Position numbers and translations under genes: made by a program. Of a DNA stretch of 64,000 nt, positions 39,206 through 50,657 are shown piece after piece (position 1 is the stretch's first letter; every line of letters starts with the position of its first letter). Origin of the DNA: Phylloscopus collybita (lineage: Eukaryota; Chordata; Aves; Passeriformes; Phylloscopidae). The DNA lies in NCBI GenBank assembly GCA_027886175.1, contig JAJNNQ010000024.1:6370001-6434000 (forward strand), given 5' to 3'. Below the pieces are notes generated by a model. That model saw only the letters and a list, made by a program, of their open reading frames with translations, made no database searches and was not told where the DNA came from.

Positions 39206-42200
39206 GTCAGAGTCCTTTTTTCTGTGCTCTCCCTCTCACCTGTCCAGTTCATACACCCTGACCTCACATTTCTATAAAGTTCCTCCTCTGTCCAGACTTC
39301 ACCTCTTCTTTCCTTCTACTCTCTTACTACACTCAGAGTTCAGTGAAGGACAAAGGAAGCCACAAAGGCTGCACAGGACAGTCCCACACTGATTTTCAAC
39401 CCTGGCATCTCCTATTTCAGTGACTCCCTAATTCTGTCTAAAATCTGTTTTTTTGTAAGGAGAAGTTTTATTAGCAATTTTTTTATCCTGGAAGAGCACA
39501 CAAACAATTTTATTTGAAATTTGGTTTACGCCAATAAATCTATAAAACCTGAAAAGCATCTCTTGACAGATTTCTGAGGAAATGACCTTTCTGGCAAAAT
39601 ATTTAGATAATGATGACTTTTATGTTAGTAAGGCAGAAAGATGACCATTTGAAAGTCTTGTGTCTGTCTGAAGAGGGAACTAGTTCGAGGAGAGGATGTC
39701 CATCCAGCTGGAGGCAGACATGGCAGAGTATTATAAATTCACATTTATAGCAACCTTGCCCCATAACAAATAGGTAAGGGTAGGCACATTGGCAGGCATC
39801 ACCTGTACGTATCAGGACTGTATTTTTGACAAAGTGATAAGGAAGCACAAGCTGCAAAGTTCTGCCCTCTGGCTCAGCTGAAACAACTTCATCTACCAAT
39901 GCTTGGAGAACTTCAAAAAACACCCCAAAAGTATTAACACACACATGCAAAGATCAGTTGTACTTATAGAGCTTAAGTCATTTTCTCTAGACTGTTGGGC
40001 TTTTTCTTCACTTTGTTCAGGCACAGCAAATAGATGTGTCAGCTTTTTGTTGGTTCAGTAACAGAAAAATCTCTCGAATCCGATTATCCCTGTTCATATA
40101 TAGTCTGCAGTTATTTAAAAATAAGTAGTTTGGAGATTTAGTTTTGCTTCAGAAGGTAATCTTATTGTTCCCTAATAAATATGGCATGAGTCACTCCACT
40201 GCAACAGTCCCTCCACATTCCAGTCTTAATTGTCTCCAAATTAAGGAAACTGTTAGATGCATCTTACTGTGAGGAAATGAATATTTCTGATCCCTGCTGC
40301 TAAATAACACGGCAGAAAATTCCTCTGAATGTACACCAGACCAGTTTGCTAATATGAAAACTGTCCCTTGAACGCATTATTCAATCATTTTTAATTTCAG
40401 CAATTATTTCTAATTTGTTAAACCTGTAGACCAATCTCACAAACAAAAAGTGAATGTTACTTCTTTATCAAGAGGGGTCCCCGTGAGCTCCCAGCCTTTC
40501 TTAGTTCTTGACAGAAACTTGATGGTGATAATGAAGCATTATAGCCACAGCTCTGTTAAAAGCCCTGCCTTTGTTTTCGAAACAAGTTGTGACAATTGCC
40601 TCCCATTTGAATCAATTTTACCCAATCCCCAGCACAATTTTTTTACTCGGTGATCATTTATTGCGCCTTATTACCTGAGTGCTCAGTGACTCCCAGCACT
40701 GCGGAGGAGGCGCCCTGCTGAGAGCAACAGACAAATTGATGGGCAAACAGCCCCTGCTCCTACAGATCCTGAGGTAAGGCTCTGGAATGCCTGTGGGGAG
40801 GAGAGAGGTGCTCCACCAACCCCACACAGCAGCCAAGGGACATCAGGGCCGTGGGGGCGGCACAGCCCTGACACTGCCAAGTGCTCTGGTGCTGATCCAG
40901 AGGCAGGAACTCTTACACTGGGCACCAGAGGAGCCCACTCGCACCTCCCAGTAATAATTAGAGATGGCAGGCAAGCCTAGCAAGGGTAATTCACTGCACT
41001 GGGAGCATTCCACCACCCCACAGCACCACAGGATCACAGTCAGATGCACAGACTTTCACTTGTTCCAACGGTGCAGGAGGGAGACCTAGATCTTTATGCA
41101 AATCCTTCTCCTCGTTTCAAAGAACCCTATTTTCTGACAGGTTTTAAAGAAGAGATATGTTTGTCTTACATTAATGCAGTTTCCACCTCAGCAAAGGAAT
41201 GTAGTTTAGGAAACATCTTATTAAAAACAGGTTCTGTCTTTAAACATCTAAGAAACCCTGCCTAAAAAAGCTGTGCTGTTTCTTGCTTTCTTAGCTTATT
41301 CTGCATTATCTAACCTACCAAAAACTGCAGAAGGATTCTTTTTATGTAAAACCTGCCAACAAAAATCAATGCATAAGTAGTAGAAAAATAATTTTGACTA
41401 GTGCCTGCATTATCTCCAACACATGAAATCTAACCAGCGGAGCTTGAATTCAATGAAAAACATACATATTAAAAATTAAAAATAGCAAGTACAGAAAATT
41501 GAATTGAATCAGGATTCTCCTATCACTTGGGAAAGCATATGGAAAATGTTTTATTGCACAGGAGAGCTCAGACAATATTGACCAAGCCCCTCTTGACTTT
41601 CTCTAAAACATTTTTTGCATTAAAAACAACCAGTAAGAGCAGTGATTTATTTCTAAATTCCCTGGGTGTGCAGAGAGACACGAAGGTCCTAAAACTGCTG
41701 ACTAAGATAAATTGCAGGTTGGAATGTATTTAACAAATGATAATGCAAAATGCAGAAAAATATACAGAGGAACAGGAGATAGCAGTGCAATGGAGTACAT
41801 GACCTGCCTGAGAAGTTACTACACACAGCCAAAGAGCAGATTTAACTGCAGATAAATCCCCCCAGCTATCAATACTTACAGAATTAAACAACTATTAAGA
41901 GAACACAGTGAATCCTTCAGCTGCTTAGCAAAGATGACTGGGAAGCTGGTATCACAGTGGGAGAATCAAACCCTTTTTTGAGGCAAAGTCAGGAGAAAAA
42001 GAATGTGCTGAAATTAAATTAATTGAGGTAAGCCTCCAAGAGGAGAAATAGAAAAAAAAAACCAAACAAGTGGGTATTAATAGTCACACCTATAGCAGCA
42101 TGGCTGCCTGCTGCACTGTGCCTTGTCCCACACTTTGGAGCATCTGGTGTTGGCTGGGATTTGAGGCTGGACACGGGACCAGTGGCCTGACAGGGCAGGG

Positions 42201-44306
42201 AAATTCCTGCCATCCTCTTTTGTACACAGGTGCAGCCAGCCCTGGGTTTTGCTTTTTAAAGCTCCTCTCCCTGTTTCTCTCTGCACATGGTGGCTGAAGG
42301 AGCATCTCATCAAGCTGTGCCTGCAAGGCTCTGGCACAGCAGGTCCTACCCTGGGCCAGGGCTCAGCAGCAACTGCAGAGACGTGAGAGCAGCTCATGGA
42401 GCCGAGCAGGTGAGAGAAAAAAATAAACCTGCTACCACCCTGCACCCACCTGCCCTCAGGAGATTCACCTTCTCTGCTTCCAGGCACTCAAGGCATAAAT
42501 GAGATGCACCCAAAAATCCCTCTGTCCACTTAAGAGCAAGCTAATACCAGAAAAGTCCACTCCAATATCAGAAAACTGACACAGAGTATTAAGAGGGGAT
42601 ATTAAAGAGGAACTTTGGTGGATAGGAAATAAATTTATTACAAAACTTTGTGCTTATAAATTAATCATCTCCTCCTGAGACTCCATCACAGGCTTAATGT
42701 TGTATTGTTTGTACAACACTACCACAGTGTGGTGCACAAACATTGGAGATGGGGATAACTCCAGAGGGAATTGAAGGAATTGTTCAGGAGTACAGACCTC
42801 AATTCACCACCAGAGAATCCACAGTAAAGTAGGACTAACACCACTTACCAAAAAAAGAAAAAAAAAGAGAAACAGATATATAATTTTATCTCCATGTGGG
42901 AACTGGCTTTACCATCTGGGCTGAAAAGAAAGGGAAGACAAAACTAACTCCATGAGGAGCAGATCTTTCTGGAGACAACTTTCAATTTCCCTCTGTTACC
43001 AGCATACTCCTAACTCTGCATGTGACCTCAACCCCTATTCCCTGTGTCAACAGGGCCTTATTATTTTCCCTCTCTGCAAAGTCAGCCTTAGCACTTCTCC
43101 TAAGCCCTGGATTTAGTTTGAGAAGAGGCCATCAGGCCAATCCACTATTGACCCGGTGCTGTGAGTTTTCCTCCACAGAAGCAGCGACTCCAGCTTTTCT
43201 CCTGAATGAGTTCTCACAAAATAGGACTTTCATCTTTGAGATCCTCTAAAGCCATTTAATTCTTGGCTGAACTGGGTAACAATTTCAGAAATAAGTTGAA
43301 GCAACACTGAGACAGAACAGGATCATATACTCTTGCTTGCCTGGAAAATCAGCACTAAATTATGAGACTCTAAGCAAAATATATATTCTGAAATGGAAAC
43401 ATTTAACCAAATATAACTGTATTGATGTATTCATTCATTTTTTTTTATTTTTCTTTCTAACTTTAACTATATATATAAAATGTTTTCCCACTATGGGAAG
43501 AGCTTTTTCCAAGAAAATCAGATGAGGAAAGGCTTTCTGATATCTCATCAAGGAAAAAATAGCCAAACCAATACCAATTCTCTGGATATTGCCACTGACT
43601 CATAGGAATGTGTTCCATTAATCCTCCTCTTTTCTCTTTTACCAGCTCACATACTTTTTTATTGTGCTAAAAGAACTAATATTTTTAGCTAATTAAAGTC
43701 CCCATTTAGATGTGTCTATCATCAGATGGGAACATTCACTCCCACCTCACGATTTATATTTTCCAGGCTCTTCACCCACCCACCCAGCAGACTGCCAGCC
43801 CTGCAGCCTACCACAAATACACAGATCACAATTTCTGACTTGTTCTGCTCTGCAGTGACCCACTGCACTCCTGAAACCCAGCAACCACAGAAACTCTGCT
43901 GGTACCCATCCCAAATCAACCCTAGTCCTGTGATAGGTGAGCATACAGAAATATTAAAGGCCAAGCTTGAGATATGTCTTGGTTCTGGTGCACAGCTGGA
44001 TTTAGCAGAGCATTCAGTCATTTAAATAACGTTTTTCTTTCTGCACTAAATGCCTTGTGCACCCCTCATACTACCCTGCTTAAGCTGGGCTTAGCATCAG
44101 CAGTTTTATCTTGGTAGCCAGAAGGGCATCCAGTGGTGACATTAAGCTTTGCCTTTTAGGGACAGCACCAACAGAGATTTCTACCAGCTCCTAGCTGTGC
44201 TCAAAGTACAGAGATGATGCTGTAAGTCCACCAGCAGCCTCCAAAGGGTTTCCTCAGGGTGCCACACAAGCTGATGTGTGAGAGGGAAAGAAAGAAAATT
44301 TTGCAA

Positions 44307-44355
44307 GGGACTTGATGATCTCAAAGGTCTTTCCCAACTTAGTTCTGTGATCCTG
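44307..44355 (+). mobile_element. CR1 LINE 3'-end fragment
   Basis: The sequence GGGACTTGATGATCTCAAAG, then GGTCTTTCCCAACTTAG and TTCTGTGATCCTG, follows the well-known 3' end of chicken-repeat-1 elements (GGACT.GATGATCTC...GGTC..TTCCAAC...TTCTGTGAT). Only the last 50 or so bases are present, as expected for a heavily 5'-truncated copy. CR1 is a non-LTR retrotransposon lacking a poly-A tail and is the main LINE of birds. Confidence 0.8.
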
Positions 44356-44359
44356 TCTG

Positions 44360-46020
44360 CTTTTAGCCCACAGGCTCTTCCAGGGCTGGCACTTGGTGAG
44401 TCCTTTTGCAAGGGAGAGGATGAGGTGGGGGTGGTGTGTGAAAATTTTGTATTTCAAACCATGTCTCTGTTTTGGAAGAGGCAGAGACCAGGTTGCTCAT
44501 TGTTACACAAGAGCTCTGCATTGTCGGATGTAACACACAGAAAAGCAGCTGGCCTGCTAAAGAGAGGATACCTGAAAGTAACAGGATGAAGGAAAACAAC
44601 TGCAAAACTCCAGAAAACTCTGAGCTGCAAGAATAAAATGAGAGGTCTGGAGAGATTGCTCCTGATATTTTTATGTTTTCAATTTGAGCTGTACAGCCAA
44701 GCAGTTTTCCCTGCTACCTGTGCCTTGTTTATGGATGAGTCATCTTTGTGCTGCCACTGCTCTCAGCTCCTTCCTTCCCCATCTGTGGCACTTCTTCCAT
44801 CCATGTTAATATCTGCTGTAAGGTCTGAGCAGTCCCAGCAGCTGATCAAATAACAGATCATGAAAAATAACCTGTAACCAAAAGAAGGTGCTAAAAATTA
44901 CCTTGGTTTTACTTTTCCTTCCTCGTTTCTTCAAGCCTGTTTACCTAACACGTACACCAAGGCTTCCAGTGCTTTATGTAAAAGACCAGATCCTGGCTGC
45001 CTTTGGCAACATGCTAAAGAAACACTCATTATTTATTGGATGTGACATAGCCTTTCCTACATCCCTGACTCATTCTTTGATCTCTCCTGACAATTTATTT
45101 TAAAGAATTTTGCTATCTTAAAGGATTATAACTGGTACATGGTTTCTTTTCAAAAGGATTAAAAAAAAAAAAAAGGGAAAAAAAGGAAAAAAAAGGAAAA
45201 AAAGGCCTGAAACATCATTTATGTTTTTTCTACTCTTAAAAAGTTCAACTAAGTTCACATTCACCAGTTAAGAACTATTTTCATTTGTTTCCTTTCCCTT
45301 CAGAAGCAAACCATTACTGCCTCATGACACCATTATTACAGCATTTGTGTGTGAGTTGCTCCTTTCATTCCTTTGATCATGAGGTAGCAAAGACCCTCGG
45401 TGTGTCACCTTGGTGCCTCTGCATGTACCCTAAGCAAGGCCAGTACTTCCCTTTTTCTGTACAAAGTCAGAAGGAAATAGCTTCCCAAAGTGTGGTGCAG
45501 TCTGAGATAGGATCCGTATCCTAATGAGATTTTTTTTTTCCCTATGACTACATAAACAGGAAAGCTGTTAATTTTATTCAGTTGTGTAAGCACCTGTCTC
45601 AAGTGGGAACATTTCACTGAATCTCCCTGCTGGCTGGTCAAAATTGGTGTATAACACCATCCTTACATCCTTAGAAATATAAGTCATTTTCAGAAGATGT
45701 AAGTGAGGATCTTTTTTTCTTGCCCAAGCTCTCCCCATTTCCGGAATCGAAATAGCAAGGACAATTTTATTCTTTTGCTTCTCTCAGTTTTGGGCCCACA
45801 AAAGAGATATCTGAGTAGTACCACAAAGATTCAAAGATTTGAGAACACGCACAGATCAAATTTAATATATTTTTAGCTTTCTGAACGGATATTTGAATGT
45901 ATCTTGAGTCAGACTGATATTAGCAAAGTTAATGTTTCTGATTGCTATGTACAGCGTAGTGAATCATCTCTGTAAGCTGAGGTGACTATTAGCAGCAGAG
46001 GTTAAAATTAAAAAATTTAA
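44360..46020. other. Noncoding DNA, no gene recognised
   Basis: Short overlapping frames on both strands, an A-rich GGAAAAAAA repeat, and no recognisable family. Confidence 0.65.
45161..45204. repeat. (GGAAAAAAA)n A-rich repeat
   Basis: A run of fourteen A is followed by three to four units of GG(G) plus seven to eight A. A-rich minisatellite-like low-complexity DNA. Confidence 0.85.
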
Positions 46021-46023
46021 TGA

Positions 46024-47052
46024 GTTACATTGAAAGAAGAAAATTTGCTTGTGAATTTCCAACATCCAGACACAAGGGCATTTATGAAATTTTACCAAGA
46101 TCTGATCAAACCAGGGAGGCCCTACAAGATCTTAACAGCATACCTGGTACTGGATTGCCTGCTTTTTTACAGTGTGATGGCTAGAATATTGCCACTAATT
46201 GCCATAATTATAAACATAAACAATATCATAAACAAATGATATTAAGAGTTTGAGAGAGAGGAGTGCTGTTTGAGCACCTGCAATCTGCTAATACATTTCT
46301 TAATAAATCTAGGTACTTCAATGAAGGCAAGCATTAGAGGAGGAAGTGGTGCAAGCACTCCACAACAAACAGGAAAGAAGCAATGTGTTCTGCAGATAGT
46401 CATTCATGACCCCACTGAGGACAACACAGTGCTTGTACAGCATGATCTAGGGGTACAGGGAATGTCACAGCTTTCACAGCAAAGCACTGATTTTTTTCAC
46501 TGCCATCCATTTGAAATAGAGAAGGATGATGGACAGGTATGTTTGTCCTAGTAGGGGGAGTACACCCCCAAAACTGGTGAGATTATGGCCTTAGCTGATT
46601 TTAGCCCACAACAATCTGCAGACTACTATCCAACACTTAAGAATCCAACATTGTTTTTGCCCCTTACCATTCCTCCCTCTCAGGTCAGCAAAAGCCTTTT
46701 TCATAAGCAGCCTGTGGGCAGTAGAGGTCCTCTGCCAGAAAATCAGGGAGTTATCCCCCTGCCAGCCCAATCTGATAGAGAAAACACAAATTTTTAGATT
46801 TCCATGGAAAAGCAGCAAGTCCTACAGTGTTTTCAGAGAAATTATTTGAAGAGAAAGCGTTTCATGGAGTGTGCCTCAGGAGTCTGTCACACCAGAGCCA
46901 TCCCACAGGAAGGCCAAGTGTGCAGGAAAAATAAAACTTCTCAAGGGGGCTTGGGTTATCGTGGGGGGGACAGAAGAGAGGATGTCACTAAATCACTCCA
47001 GATGTGCTCACATATTGCTCTGGAGGTTGAAAAGGGCCTGAGGAAGGCATGA
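46024..47052 (+). other. Stop-poor stretch, possible decayed coding sequence
   Basis: Plus frame 1 runs for about 343 codons with only four internal stops (46237, 46243, 46549 and 46795), giving four consecutive open pieces in the same phase. AT-rich random sequence would be expected to hold many more. The pieces contain protein-like text such as KFYQDLIKPGRPYKI, QIVIHDPTEDNTVLVQHDLG and RKRFMECASGVCHTR. I recognise no domain. It could be an old processed pseudogene, a retroviral or transposon remnant, or a chance run found because many frames were scanned. Confidence 0.25.
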
Positions 47053-47773
47053 GGGCCTCACTTCTACTCAGTTATTTGTGTGACTAGGAGCTAAGAGAAG
47101 GATGCAGGAAGATATCTGATCAGGGTGAAGAAAGTAAAGCCTTTCTTCCCAGAAACCTCAGGAAGGGTTTTTGAGCTATTCCTGGAAAATGATGATCTTT
47201 AACATGAAGCATAAAAAGGACATCTCTGTACACGGAACACAGCTATCTCACACAGAAAGATGAGTTGTCCTTGGCACATAATACCAGAAGACAACGGGTC
47301 AGAAGGCATGCATCAAATACACTGATATTACAATTGCTCCTTCACCCCTGCAAAAGTACAGTGCAGGTGGGAGACTCTTGGAACTGGCAAAATTGCATTT
47401 CTACGTGGGACTGCACCTTTCTGCTCTTTTACATTTTCTGTGCTTGACTGGTTTATGAGAATTATTCTTGAAAGCTGGGACCTCAGACTGAATCATCATT
47501 GTTGTTTGTGAAGCAGGTCTTGATACAGCCTGTTTTATTTTAATTACTTAGATCTGTAGATTTGTCTTTGTTGTCATGATCTTCATTTTCTGATGTTGTG
47601 GCTTTATGACAGCTGAAATTCTACCACTGATGTTAAGATGTGGTGCATAACTAATGGCTCTAATATTCTCTTCCTTTATTGCTAGGTCTTTAAATGAAAA
47701 TGTTATTTTCACAATCTATCCCAATACCTTTGTTCATAAAGTGAATACTATCTTTTGAAAAGTGTTTCCAATC

Positions 47774-47788
47774 TTTTTTTTTTTTTTT
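47774..47788. repeat. Poly-T run (15)
   Basis: Fifteen T in a row. Simple repeat. Confidence 0.85.
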
Positions 47789-48074
47789 CCTTGGAAAAAT
47801 AATCAAATGTTTTATCTCTACCTTAAATTCTTCCCTTATTGGGCTTTTTCTGGCTTCTCTATGTCTGATGCTGCTGAATTTCAGAGCACTGCAAGTGCTT
47901 AAGAGATCCATTGCATATAGCCTTTTTCCTGGTCTCTGGTGAAGTTTTTGTGGTACATTGGTGTTTGTATAGCTATGTCCAGGAGGAAGCGTGCTCCTCC
48001 TTTTGCATGTGCAAATATATGTAGAGTTATATGGAACATATGGAAACACCCTTGTTCACCTCTTTATTTATGTT

Positions 48075-48087
48075 TATATATATATAT
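48075..48087. repeat. (TA)n microsatellite
   Basis: A run of about six TA units. Simple repeat. Confidence 0.8.
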
Positions 48088-48715
48088 TTGGTAGGCCTGC
48101 CAGAGACCTTTAACTTGCTGCTACACCTCATGTCTTTCATGGCCCTTGACTACTGTCCCTGCAAGGCCATTGACCTGAATATCCCTGTTTTCATTTCTGC
48201 CTCCTGGAAACATCTGCTCAGCCCCTTAAGCCATGCAGGGAGTCTGGTTTTATTCAGGTGTCAGAAAGGCAGTAGGATTAAACCACTTCAATGGGTGCAT
48301 GCAAGCACTGACAACTTTTAGCAGAATAGAATAGGGAATAGGAATTAGTGCTTGGATCATAATGCTTTCTGTGCAGGCAACCACAGACCTCACTACCAAA
48401 AGAAAAGTATTTGATATCGGGCACCAACTGTGCATTCAAAATAGAAAAGGCAGCAGGCCTTCTCTTGATGAGTTTAAGCATTCAGGGACACATTCTGTCT
48501 CCTTTTGTGCTCGCTCTGATTAGTCTCTCACTCCCTTTATATTCCTGCTGTAACTGGGAGGGCAGAATGTGAGTTATACAGTAGTGACATGGATGGCAGA
48601 ATGCAGTCTACAATAAGCCACAAAAACTACAATACCCCAGAAGAAAACAAAATTACTAGTATGGTAGTGAAGAACACTGACACTGAGTAATTAAATGGAA
48701 GGATACTGGTTAAGG

Positions 48716-48730
48716 AAAAAAAAAAAAAAA
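48716..48730. repeat. Poly-A run (15)
   Basis: Fifteen A in a row. Simple repeat. Confidence 0.85.
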
Positions 48731-49259
48731 GCCAAGATTAGGTCACTATATTTATCCTTGATTTGTTCTCCATTATTTTGCTGCACCTTCACAACATGTT
48801 TTATTTCTTAGGATTTTTGGTCGAAGGAGTGGATAAATAATCTGGATTTTATCACTAGAGACACTTTTATCACAATAATAGAGACTTGAATACCCTTTTC
48901 TTGTCTTCAGTGGGTGGTATAGACTGTTTCCAAAGCTCATCTTTTCCACTGTGTCCGGTGCTTTTTTGATGCTAAATCTTTTGTTTTAAGCACACAGAGC
49001 TGCATTGCCCAGCTCCTGCACTGTGCAACTTAATGTGCTTTAGGTCTTGTGAAGAAAGAATTTTCCAGACTTAAGTTGAAAAGACTCTTGCCTTCCCCAG
49101 ATCTGTTATGACATCATTATATCAAAATGGATCAATGTGACAAGAACGTGAATATTCAGGTCAGGGGGTGAGCTCAAATAATTTTTAAAGCTCACTCCAA
49201 TTTAAAATTGTGTGAAACTAGGTTACTCTCACAGTGACTAAAGCTATGAAATACTGCTG

Positions 49260-49520
49260 TCTTTTTAAGCATCGCAGGGGACGGACGCCAGCCTGGCATC
49301 CCAAGGAATGGTAAATTCTTAATGCGAGGAATTGGATAATACATCATCTCCAAAGGTTGGGGGGAGCGGCATGAAAGATTGAAAAGCCTTAAAGGACACA
49401 GGCGAAAGCCGGCTGCTGCACGTCCTTGAGATGTTGGTGCAAGGACTCTGTGATGTACAATGCTAAAAAGAGGAGGCAACTGCGGGGTCCGTGGAGACAA
49501 GGTACCTCTGTCAGCGCTAA
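49260..49520. promoter_or_regulatory. CpG-retaining block, candidate conserved element
   Basis: Eleven CpGs in about 245 bases, far above the flanks, just upstream of the CR1/LTR cluster. A donor-like AAG then GTACCT occurs at 49500. The minus-strand 102-codon frame crossing it has no recognisable motif. It fits a hypomethylated or conserved regulatory element or a noncoding exon, and it could also be a diverged GC-rich repeat not recognised here. Confidence 0.3.
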
Positions 49521-49674
49521 TAAGAAGTGAGGTTATCTCACTGCTATGTGTGGGTCAGAAAAACCCTGAAGTTTCTCTGAAGACACATGGCTAAAGAGAT
49601 GATGAGCGAGCTGAAGAGCTACCACTTTTCACACAGCCTTTCCTCAGTGTGAGGAGATTTAATGATGGATTGGA

Positions 49675-50004
49675 ATCGCTCTGGAAGCTATGCTAAGGCG
49701 CATGGAAAATAAGGAAGTGATTGGTAGCTGCCAACATGGTTTCACTGAGGGCAAATCATACCTGCCAAATTTAGTGGCCTAAAAAAAGCATTGGCAGATA
49801 AATGAGGAACAAGAGATAGTGTTTACCTGGAGTTGTGCAAAGCATTTGACAGTGTGTCCTACTTGACATGTTTGCCTATAAACTGTGGAGGCTTGGATTT
49901 GATGAATGGAGTGGAGAAGGTAGTGGTTGGATGGTTGCACCCAAAGTTGTGGTTAACAGCTCAGCATCTCTGAAGGGAAAAACTCACTGTGGCCTTCCAG
50001 TGCC
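49675..50004 (+). mobile_element. CR1 LINE, decayed reverse-transcriptase fragment
   Basis: Three frame-shifted pieces follow the CR1 ORF2 reverse transcriptase in order. From 49703 in plus frame 2 comes MENKEVIGSCQHGFTEGKSY then LPNLVA, matching the Gln-His-Gly-Phe block before the catalytic core. From 49815 in frame 3 comes DSVYLELCKAFDSVSY, matching catalytic motif A (YLD..KAFD.V), where the first Asp is now Glu. From 49943 in frame 2 comes KVVVNSSASLKGK, matching the Arg-Val-Val-Val-Asn-Ser block before the GVPQGS motif. A stop and at least two frameshifts make it non-functional. The downstream GVPQGS and FADD blocks are missing. Confidence 0.8.
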
Positions 50005-50012
50005 TTAAGGAA

Positions 50013-50127
50013 GCACTTTCCACTAGACCCGATTGCGCAGAGCTCCATTCAACCTGGCCTTGAGCACTTGCAGGGATGGAACATCCACAGCTGTTTTGGG
50101 CAACCTGTGCCAGTGCTAGACCCTCCT
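50013..50127 (-). mobile_element. CR1 LINE 3' region, minus strand, part 1 (inverted arm)
   Basis: Read on the minus strand this is CR1 tail-region sequence: GCACTGGCACAGGTTGCCC, then GTGGATGTTCCATCCCTG, then AAGTGCTCAAGGCCAGGTTG and GGTCTAGTGG. Bases 50013-50120 are the reverse complement of 50658-50765, 108 bp with four mismatches and no indel. The element is interrupted at 50128 by a solo LTR and resumes at 50572. Confidence 0.85.
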
Positions 50128-50571
50128 TGTTGCCTTAATGGCTGAGACAGAGGCCAGACGGAATTATAAAAATAGGGTGAACATTTATTAAAGGCCTTCA
50201 TGGCCACACCCCGGCAGCAACAGAGCCACAGCAGTGGCTCTGCCCAGATGGCTCCAAGATGGAAGTAAAAGGAGACAGAGTCACGAGATTCCCCCCCTTT
50301 TACAAGTTTCAGTCCATTTGCATACCCCCTGTCCATTGTCCAATCAGCAACTCCACAGTGTTCCATCCTTCCTGCTTGCCCACTCTCTTCCACATCTTTT
50401 ATCTTTGGGACCTGGATCTCGGAGAGAGTGTCTTTGAAGAAGTGACTCCACTGCTAAAAACAAAACTGTCCTGCCCCCCATTGCCCTGTGATCGAGTCCC
50501 AGCACCACTTAATACAAAAGCAAAAACTACCCACCAGAGCAAGACAGAAAAAACCAGAACCTAAGGCATCA
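50128..50571 (-). mobile_element. Solo LTR of an endogenous retrovirus, minus strand, inside CR1
   Basis: A 444-bp insertion interrupts otherwise continuous minus-strand CR1 sequence. Read on the minus strand it starts TGATGCCTTAGG and ends CATTAAGGCAACA, so it has TG...CA ends. Its termini form an imperfect inverted repeat (TGATGCCTTA versus TGTTGCCTTA). Near its 3' end is AATAAA (in TTTAATAAATG), a usable polyadenylation signal. CCCTC stands on both sides of the insert, but on the left it lies two bases away from the TG, so the target-site duplication is imperfect or the end is slightly mutated. No internal retroviral genes are present, so this is the product of LTR-LTR recombination. The family is not named here. 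The style fits avian ERVL/ERVK-like LTRs. Confidence 0.75.
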
Positions 50572-50657
50572 CCCTCACAGTAAAGAACTTCTTTCTAACA
50601 GCTAATATAAACCTGCATGCTGGTGGAAAAAGTCCCTCCCCATATTTCTTGTAGGCT
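50572..50657 (-). mobile_element. CR1 LINE, minus strand, part 2 after the LTR
   Basis: On the plus strand CCCTCACAGTAAAGAACTTC, TTTCTAACAGCTAATATAAA and AAAAAGTCCCTCCCC, then TTTCTTGTAGGC, match the reverse complement of the CR1 stretch lying upstream of the part at 50013-50127. The missing piece is exactly the LTR insertion. About 15-20 bases of the expected CR1 order between the two blocks are missing or scrambled. At 50658 the sequence flips to plus-strand CR1. Confidence 0.8.

Larger units (their letters stand above)
34590..44300. other. Noncoding DNA, no gene recognised
   Basis: AT-rich with some GC-richer patches. The patch at 40650-40960 has seven CpGs and the donor-like site CTGAGGTAAGG near 40770. 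The patch at 42080-42500 contains the window's longest frame (136 codons, minus strand) and is rich in Ser, Pro, Cys and Arg, with no domain. A CT-rich tract lies at 38990-39310. The minus-strand 115-codon frame at 39603-39950 reads protein-like in parts but was not recognised. No gene can be supported. Confidence 0.55.
47055..49250. other. Noncoding DNA, no gene recognised
   Basis: AT-rich sequence with poly-T, TA and poly-A runs and only short frames. The minus-strand frame of 119 codons at 47690-48049 begins in ordinary sequence and contains the translated poly-T run, so it is not credible as a protein. Confidence 0.65.

Noticed and set aside
42077..42487. Longest open frame in the window, 136 codons, minus strand
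   Set aside because: It lies in a GC-richer patch where stops are rarer. Overlapping frames are open on both strands, and the translation is rich in Ser, Pro, Arg and Cys with no domain or periodic pattern. No splice or promoter context supports it.
43722..44025. Frames of 99 codons open on both strands over the same bases
   Set aside because: Mirror open frames of equal length are a composition effect. Neither translation resembles a known protein.
47690..48049. 119-codon minus-strand frame
   Set aside because: It crosses a poly-T run translated as a Lys run and has no domain.
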